Shown here piece by piece: positions 57,492-64,000 of a DNA stretch of 64,000 bases. Every line of letters starts with the position of its first letter. Within the stretch, counting starts at the first letter, position 1. The stretch spans positions 14,748,982 through 14,812,981 of the forward strand of contig CM077831.1 of the NCBI GenBank assembly GCA_039720395.1. The letters run 5' to 3'. The translations under genes and the position numbers were made by a program. The stretch is from Liquidambar formosana. Taxonomy: Eukaryota > Streptophyta > Magnoliopsida > Saxifragales > Altingiaceae. The notes under the pieces are model-generated. The model had not been told where the DNA came from and searched no databases. It was given only the letters and a program-made list of their open reading frames with translations.

Positions 57492-60095
57492 TGTAATACC
57501 CGTAATTTTTAAATAGGGTATTAAGGGTTTAATCTATGATTAACGTGACTAATCCCTTGATTTTTCGAATGACTTCATGCATGGGTAGTGCATGTGTATA
57601 ATATTATGATGTTGGATGCGTTTTGATGCTTGTTTTGTGCATTGAGTATCTTTCGGGTGCGTTTAGCCTTATTTGCAACTTGAGGGTTTAAGCTGCTGAA
57701 ATTTGGCTAAGTGTGGGGAAAAAGTGAATTTTCGTAAATCTTCGTTTTAAAGGATAATTTTTGGCGGTAATGGGAGTTTATAATATTATAAGACATTGGT
57801 GATTTTATGGGATTTTATTAGCATGTTTGGATTGGTTTCCTCACATGTTTGTTTTAGGAAAATCTGTCGGGCGACGGATTTTGTACTAAAACTTGGAAAT
57901 GAGATTTTGATATATTGGGTATTTGATTTTTCTGATATTTTATTTGGATTCAAATGGGGGGGTTATTTGCTTATTTTCATTAAATAACTTAAAGTAAAAG
58001 GATAATATAAAAATGGAGATGATTACTTAAATGTTTTGGATGAAAATAAGGCTGATGTCTGTGCTGATGGAGGGTTGCTGACTGACTGTTTATTTTTGGG
58101 CTGTCTGTGCATTTCAGACGGCTGAAAATTGTTTCAGCCGTCTGAAAGTCAATTTTCAGCCGGCTGAAAGTTCATGTCAGCCGACTGAAAATTCCAGAGA
58201 AGGGTTATTTTGTGTTGGGCATTTCAGCCGGCTGAAAATAGTTTTCAGCCGTCTGAAAGTGTCGGCGGACAGTTTTCAAAAATGATGAAAATGACCCTTT
58301 TGCTCCCCTTTTTCTATATAAACCCTTTCATCTATAAAATTCTAGACTCTTCTCCACATTTCCAGCCATATAGAGAGAGAGAAGGGATAGGAGAGAAAGA
58401 GAGAGGGGACGGTGGAGAGAGAAAGGGCTTCTCCCTCCATTTTTATGGGTTTTCATGCATAGGGAGCTTGGATTTCGACATTTCTAGCTTGGATTCACTC
58501 ATTGTTTACCTCTATTTCGGATTTGAGAGGTAATTTCTCATGTATAAAGTTAGGGTTTTCATTTCTTTTGGGATTGGGTTATCATATCCTTACATTTTGT
58601 GTTTATTCATGGTATTTGTGAGGTTTGGTCCCATTTTGGAGTTGGAATCTCCATTATTTTCATCAAGCATGGCATTTGGGAGCTAGGGCTTGGATTGGGG
58701 GGCTTACATGTGCATCCTAGGCTTGGATCTACACACTCACCACATCAAGACTGCATTTTTCTACACGTTTCATGGAGGTAGGTGCAATTTACATAGGTTT
58801 AAACTATTGACATGATAATATGGTATATATTATCATAGTAATTGGTATCCATGGGCTTAGAATATGTATATAAATGATTTATGGAATAAATCTTGAAAGA
58901 GAACTTTGGGTATTTGACAACATAAATTGGAATTATGTTTATTAATAAGTTTGGTCAGTTGTATACATCCTATGGAATATAGATGTAGGGATTTTACGGT
59001 TACTTTCCCTGTTTATGCAAGGTTTTCGATTATGATTTCAAGGTTATAATCATAATGAGAAATTATGTTGTTTATTACAATTTTGGGTATAATTATGATG
59101 TTATTTGATTATGACTTATATAGCATACTTTGGAGATGATTTTGGTTATAAAATCATTTTATGGTTTATCGCACTGCATGTTGGGCATAATCATGCATTA
59201 AATGGACTTAATGAATACTGGGTAAAAGTATTGCATAAAAAGGGGTCATTGGAATTGGACTACTTGCAGTCAATGGGACTTTGCGGTGTTTTCCATTCCT
59301 TTGGTCCTGGGGTACTTTCCGGTTCCAGGTAGGAACCCTTGTGTTCCCGAATCAGAGGCTACTTTCCGGTTCCAGGTAGGAACCCTTGTGTTGTCCTCTT
59401 GGAGGTTGGGTTTAAATCCTCCGTTTCCGCGCGAAGACTCCTGCGGGAGTGGTCGGTAATAAATGGATTTAATGGAAATTGGACATGAGTCACATGCATT
59501 GGGCATTATGCATTATTTATTTTAAGTTATGGGTTATAACTTATTTTGGGATTTAAATATACTCGGTTGGTATATTTTGATGTAAATGATATAATCGGTT
59601 TTATTTATATCATTGCTTTAGTTTACTATGTTAAATTGTATCTACTGAGTCGTCGGACTCACACCTATTTATTTCCATGTTTTTCAGAGATTATTTTCAG
59701 GTGGATTTATGCTTTACACGGGGATGCTCTTAATGGGAAATTACTTATGTTAATTATTGATGTAATTTAAGGGGGAGAATATGTATTAATTCATTTTATT
59801 GGGCCAATGTCAATGAAAATTTAATCCTGGTTGTAATTTTAATTACTTATGGTTGTGTGTATGTGGAATGCGACGCATGGGATGATACCACTACCATGGA
59901 TGACAGGAAATTTTATGTATGGATTTTATAACAGGTTTTCACGATGGTATGTCCTATCTACGGATGGGTCATGCCGAAAATTTTTAAAATGTTGAGGATT
60001 TTAACACGTGTCATCCACGTTTTATCAAAAGATTGGTTCAAATAAAGCTCGTTTTATTATTATTGATCACGGCTTCATTAATTTGGGTCGTGACA
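57492..60095 (+). repeat. 3' LTR of the LARD-like element
   Basis: Same sequence as 53020-55622 with a single-base length difference. Followed by the target duplication GTAAA. Confidence 0.95.
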
Positions 60096-60100
60096 GTAAA

Positions 60101-60834
60101 TAAGTATTTAAAATTTAAAATAAGAGTGTAATGGTCAATCAAAACTTGAGGCTACACACTTCACGCACAAAATTGGAGCCCAACCTCCCCTTTTATAGCT
60201 GTTGGTTGCCAACTCTAGAAGTTGGTTCTCCACCGAATTTTGAAGCTTCTAGAGTTTATCAAGAATGGAGGTGCGATTGGAAAGATCTAGAGAGAGACTA
60301 CAAGATAAAGGAGAGAAGGGAGAAGAGAATTCTTGAGAGAGAAGACAGCAAGGCAATATATTTACTACCAAAGATAGAAAATGAGAAAGATCTAGAAAAT
60401 GATATGTTTTGGTAGTATATCTTTTGTATCTTTAGAAATATCTCTCTCGTTATCAGTTTATCACTCATGGACGTAAGCTTAGACTGAGCACGAGATATTG
60501 CTTATCTATTGTGTGGTTGCATTCGTCTTTGAGGATTTGATAGCTATTGCCTATTCTTGGTTGTTCCTTACGTATATTTCACAATAAACAAAAGGTATGG
60601 TAACAAATTCTGCTTTCACATTCATTCTATGCTTAGAGAGTATGAGTAGCTAGATGATGTTTAAGATTCAATTAAAGAGACAATTACATTACTTCAAACT
60701 TAATAAACCAACTTTAAAATATGACAATAAAATAGAAAAACAGTACATACAAACAATAGACACAACCTTCCATTTGTGATTATCCACGGACTTGACAAAA
60801 AAAAAAAAAAAAAAACAGCTAAATATGGCAGAAA
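60101..60834. other. LTR-like leader remnant, no gene
   Basis: CCTTTTATAGCT at about 60188 followed by GA-rich sequence resembles an LTR R/U5 or gene leader. The open frame at 60131-60415 is highly charged without a domain. A poly-A run lies at 60797-60815. No gene is called. Confidence 0.4.
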
Positions 60835-61404
60835 TCAAGCATCAGACCAATATATATCCAAATTGCCCCACTTGTCTTTTGGCACTCCCAAGGCCTTCCA
60901 AACAGCTCTAGAGGCATCAACAATGTTGTTAGGGCATGGAGGTTGGTAATCATGGTCAGCATCACACCCCATGGTGGAGTCACACTCGTCAACCACCATG
61001 GCCTTCACGCTCCGTCCATTCCCATGGATGATAATATTTTTCAAGCACCTACTTTGTTTATTGAACCACCCTGTTGACAGTGCCACTACAGGTGTGTCGT
61101 CCGAGTGGTACTTATTATCACATTCAGATGGCCCACCACCATCCCCACCCTTCTGAAAACTATTAATTGTCAAGACTGCCTTTGTTAGTTGGGACACTGG
61201 CGGCGAACACTTGTAAGTGGTGTAAAGCTTACCTTCTTTGCAGCAGTCGGAGTCATTGTCCTGGTTGCATTGTCCCGGAGGGGGTTTTTTCCCCCTTAGC
61301 TTGCCACTGGGCTTGCAAGACTGAGCTTCAACACTCAAACAATTTGTAACAAAAAGAAGAGATAAAATGAGAAGAGACATACTTGAACACACCTGCTTCT
61401 TCAT
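60835..61404 (-). CDS. Kiwellin, intact, divergent minus-strand copy
   Basis: 189 residues, single exon. Signal peptide at residues 1-27 ([19 protein letters not shown], cleavage before QSCKPSG). The mature part keeps [63 protein letters not shown] and DYQPPC, and the same ten cysteines as the copy at 40360. It differs from the + strand copies at many positions (for example KNIIIHGNG for HNITISANG) and lacks their GA leader and promoter, so it is an older lineage of the cluster. A secreted apoplastic defence or ripening protein is expected, with distinct regulation. The start ATG is the only one giving a signal peptide and lies about 65 bp after a TATA box. Confidence 0.95.
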   Translation of the reverse strand: MKKQVCSSMSLLILSLLFVTNCLSVEAQSCKPSGKLRGKKPPPGQCNQDNDSDCCKEGKLYTTYKCSPPVSQLTKAVLTINSFQKGGDGGGPSECDNKYHSDDTPVVALSTGWFNKQSRCLKNIIIHGNGRSVKAMVVDECDSTMGCDADHDYQPPCPNNIVDASRAVWKALGVPKDKWGNLDIYWSDA

Positions 61405-61467
61405 CTTCTATAATTTCCTTTTCTTGTATTGCGCTAGTTTGGTGTGAAGAAGCTGAATCGGTGTGGA

Positions 61468-61477
61468 CTATTTATAG
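61468..61477 (-). promoter_or_regulatory. TATA box of the minus-strand kiwellin
   Basis: On the minus strand CTATAAATAG, 64 bp before the ATG at 61404. Confidence 0.75.
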
Positions 61478-62099
61478 ATAGACACTGCAAAATACATGTC
61501 ATTTTTTGTATATAAAACTGTAAGGGTAATACATTGAGGATTAGGTACATGGGGTTACAGAAACCATGGAAAAGAACCACTGGAGTTAAAATAGAGTTAA
61601 TAAGAAGTGTGGGAAAAGGTTGGGTATGTGTCTGGATTGTGGAATGAATCAATTGGGGGACAAAAGGATTCGTATCTGCAGTTTAAAAAACAAAATAATA
61701 GTGGCTGAAAAGAATGTGCACAATCACAATAGGTGGTTTGGAAAGAAGGGATAACTGGTACCTTATTTTTACATTAATGCCCGAATAATATTAAAATCTA
61801 GTTGGCCGTAAGATCCTCTTGTATCCAAAATTTCTTAAACCAAACAATGATCCTGTGACATTTTCTTCCAATGAAGGCCACTTTTCTGTCCTTGTATGTT
61901 GTCTAAGAATTTGTTGGGACGTCATTGCCTATTTATATTGTAATCATAATAAAAGTACCCCAAACAACTGAGCCACCAAAAAAAAAAATAAGGACATAAT
62001 TATGATGGTGATGGGGATGCGAAATGATAAAAAAAAAATATGAAGACGGGTGCCTTAGTGGTCATCTAGACTACTATTTCTGCAATTTGGTTGAAAGAA
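61478..62099. other. Intergenic region between divergent kiwellin genes
   Basis: Upstream region of both kiwellins (60835 on minus, 63287 on plus). AT-rich, with A runs at 61979-61989 and 62029-62038. No gene or repeat recognised. Confidence 0.5.
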
Positions 62100-63286
62100 A
62101 TAATAGCAGATTCTAATTGAGAAGAGACATTGAAACTTCATATATTATTTGTCAATTTTCTAGTATTTAAGTTTGTGGTCATATCTTGTAACTAGGAATA
62201 AGATATCAAATTTTACACTAGTCCTTAGGCCATGAAAGCTTCCTCCATAGAGTAATATGAGACTCAAACAGGAAAAAATTACGCTATTCCCCACTGCATT
62301 AGAAATGCAATCTATGTTGTCTTGTTACAATTTGAGCTCATCTCTCAATCCATAATTTGAAATGTATTCATAAAATGTACTGAACCCAAATAAGTCTGAC
62401 CGTCGTTGTGGGATTTTGATTGGTGCTACCAATATTACGACTGTGACCATTGAGAGGGATGGAGAGGCCTCCATAAGACGTCAAAATGTCCCATGCATTA
62501 TTTTAGCAGGGGAAGATCCACATCCAAAAATCACACTCCAAAGTGAAATTCTTAATGCAAAAGACAACAGAGCACACTATTAAATATGCAAACTACACCA
62601 ACAATAGTTAAGCATATGTTAAATTAATACTCGACATAATTGACACGTTTTTATCTGAGACTAATACTCCGTCCTCTTCTATATTTTTTTTTTAAAAAAA
62701 ATTTATAAGGTGCTTGTCATTATGCATTTGCAATTTCCTCAACTCAGAAAGCTGGTTGATTTTTTAATTAGGCAGGTGGACTAGATCGAGACAAAGATGC
62801 ATGGAAATGTGATAGAATGACCCTTATTGTAGCACAAGCATTGAGATCTTATAGGATACATACGAACTTTCCTCATTTTAAATTGATCTAGGAAAGAAAC
62901 AGGGGAATGGATAGAATTTAGACAGCATACCTAACAAAAAAGACTTGTAATTTGTGCAATTCATCGTGCCGTCACAGTTATGTTGATAGATGGCGTGCAT
63001 ATTTGCTTATTGAAACAATCTGGTGATGCTTTTGATTGCCTTTCCTTGTAAAACCCAGTAGCATATTACTCATCCCTTCTCCTAGACAATCAAAATGCCT
63101 TTCCTTGGAATCATTTCATAACACATACTGATAATATATTTAGCAGGTTTATTCGTAGTTTTAGGCGAAATTTTGGGCATATTTGATTAGGAAATTGTTA
63201 TATATACCCAGTTGAATCTTCATCAAGCATTCAACACAAGCATAGAGAGAGAGAGAGAGAGACAGAGACAGACAGACAGACAGAGA
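62100..63286 (+). promoter_or_regulatory. Promoter of the kiwellin gene at 63287
   Basis: Diverged but recognisable copy of the shared kiwellin promoter: AGACATTGAAACTTCATATAT, CATAGAGTAATATGAGACTC, GACTAATACTCCGTCCTCTT, AATTGTTATATATACCCA. TATA box at 63199-63206. The leader has GA runs mixed with CAGA repeats (63245-63286). Confidence 0.75.
63199..63206 (+). promoter_or_regulatory. TATA box of kiwellin gene at 63287
   Basis: TATATATA in TTGTTATATATACCCAG, about 85 bp before the ATG. Confidence 0.75.
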
Positions 63287-63853
63287 ATGAAGAAATTTTG
63301 TTTAAAAGCATCTATTCTTCTACTAGTCATCCTCCTTGTCACAAATTATTTGGACGTTGAGGCTCAAGTTTGTCGTCCAAGTGGCACAATTAGGGGAAAG
63401 AAGCCCCCTCCTGGACAATGCAACCAAGAGAATGACTCTGATTGTTGTGTTGAAGGCAAGCTTTACACAACCTACACATGTTCACCATCACTGTCTAGTC
63501 ATACTAAGGCATACCTCACTATTAACAGCTTTGAGAAGGGTGGAGATGGTGGAGGCCCATCTGAATGTGACAATCAGTACCACTCAGATGACACACCAGT
63601 TGTGGCATTATCAACCGGATGGTTTAACAAGAAGGGAAGATGCTTACACAACATCACTATAAGTGCTAATGGGCGGAGTGTGGTGGCCATGGTGGTGGAT
63701 GAGTGCGACTCAACAATGGGATGTGATGAAGACCATGATTATCAACCTCCGTGTCCTAATAACATCGTTGATGCCTCAAGAGCGGTGTGGGAAGCCTTGG
63801 GTGTGTCTCGCAATAACTGGGGCGGGTTGGATATAACGTGGTCTGATGCTTAA
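63287..63853 (+). CDS. Kiwellin, intact
   Basis: 188 residues, single exon. Signal peptide at residues 1-26 (KASILLLVILLV, cleavage before QVCRPSG). Mature part with [62 protein letters not shown] and DHDYQPPC, ten cysteines. Very similar to the gene at 40360 but with SDDTP and [14 protein letters not shown] as in the minus-strand copy, so it shares features of both branches. Expected to be a secreted apoplastic kiwellin with a double-psi beta-barrel. The ATG after the CAGA/GA leader is chosen because it starts the signal peptide. Translation from an upstream TTG would add only repeat-coded Arg/Glu residues. Confidence 0.95.
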   Translation: MKKFCLKASILLLVILLVTNYLDVEAQVCRPSGTIRGKKPPPGQCNQENDSDCCVEGKLYTTYTCSPSLSSHTKAYLTINSFEKGGDGGGPSECDNQYHSDDTPVVALSTGWFNKKGRCLHNITISANGRSVVAMVVDECDSTMGCDEDHDYQPPCPNNIVDASRAVWEALGVSRNNWGGLDITWSDA

Positions 63854-64000
63854 TTTCAAACAGTTGCTTAATTGTGTTTCAATATGTAATCTTACGCTTG
63901 CGTGTTTTACTTTGTTCTGATCTTAAACTTTATACACTATTATTTATCTAGATCCACAAAATAGCTCGTAATGCTGCATCTCTTCTGGGACCAGGACCTT

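Larger units (their letters stand above)
53020..60095 (+). mobile_element. Young non-autonomous LTR element (LARD-like), 7.1 kb
   Basis: LTRs of 2603 and 2604 bp (53020-55622, 57492-60095) appear identical except for one extra G in a G run near 57960. The perfect 5-bp target duplication is GTAAA (53015-53019, 60096-60100). The primer site TGGTATCAGAGC lies at 55630-55641 and the purine tract TTGGGGAGAAT at 57481-57491. The 1869-bp interior has no gag or pol motif, so mobility would depend on enzymes from another element. The sequence before the 3' LTR (AATTCGGGGACGAATTTCC) resembles the 3' end of Tekay/Del chromoviruses, a possible helper. That assignment is inference. Confidence 0.93.

Noticed and set aside
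60131..60415. 94-codon charged open frame as a gene
   Set aside because: It starts in LTR-like leader sequence and shows only a GA-rich derived Arg/Glu pattern.

Overview
The window is nuclear DNA of a flowering plant, most likely a woody eudicot. Single-exon kiwellin genes, plant-type LTR retrotransposons (Ty1/copia and Ty3/gypsy Tat lineage), L1-type LINEs, hAT-, CACTA- and MITE-like DNA elements and a spliced RNA polymerase I subunit gene all point that way. The species cannot be named from the sequence.

The resident genes are a small kiwellin (ripening-related, apoplastic defence protein) family. Three copies are intact: 40360-40926 (+), 60835-61404 (-) and 63287-63853 (+). Two are pseudogenes: 6137-6703 and 36220-36790. 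The four + strand copies share a promoter of about 1 kb, a TATA box about 85 bp before the ATG and a (GA)n leader, so they arose by tandem duplication. A fifth, orphan promoter half (7773-8207) matches the part missing upstream of the 36220 copy. That promoter therefore appears to have been split by a 27.5-kb block.

Layout: 1-4958, minus-strand copia element with one LTR in the window, inserted in the promoter of the first kiwellin pseudogene. 4959-8207, that pseudogene and the orphan promoter half. 8297-8582, a CACTA-like terminus. 9112-21836, a complete but decayed 12.7-kb Tat-lineage gypsy element with 706-bp LTRs and a long antisense gene (plant mobile domain plus coiled coil) between pol and the 3' LTR. 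22169-27785, a six-exon RPA12-like pseudogene whose introns carry a 913-bp hAT-type element, a MITE-like element and a TRIM-like element. 28701-34192, a LINE on the minus strand, interrupted by a 1.6-kb solo LTR. 35727-42805, two tandem kiwellin units. 42810-50700, a LINE fragment, copia remains, a solo LTR, a CACTA end and a captured papain exon. 53020-60095, a very young non-autonomous LTR element with 2.6-kb LTRs and no coding capacity. 60101-64000, two kiwellin genes.

The expected functional output is three secreted kiwellins. Nearly everything else is mobile DNA or broken genes. The most unusual items are the antisense mobile-domain gene carried by the gypsy element, the split kiwellin promoter with its RPA12 pseudogene, a 75-bp promoter micro-inversion, and a six-unit palindrome array in the U3 of the young element.
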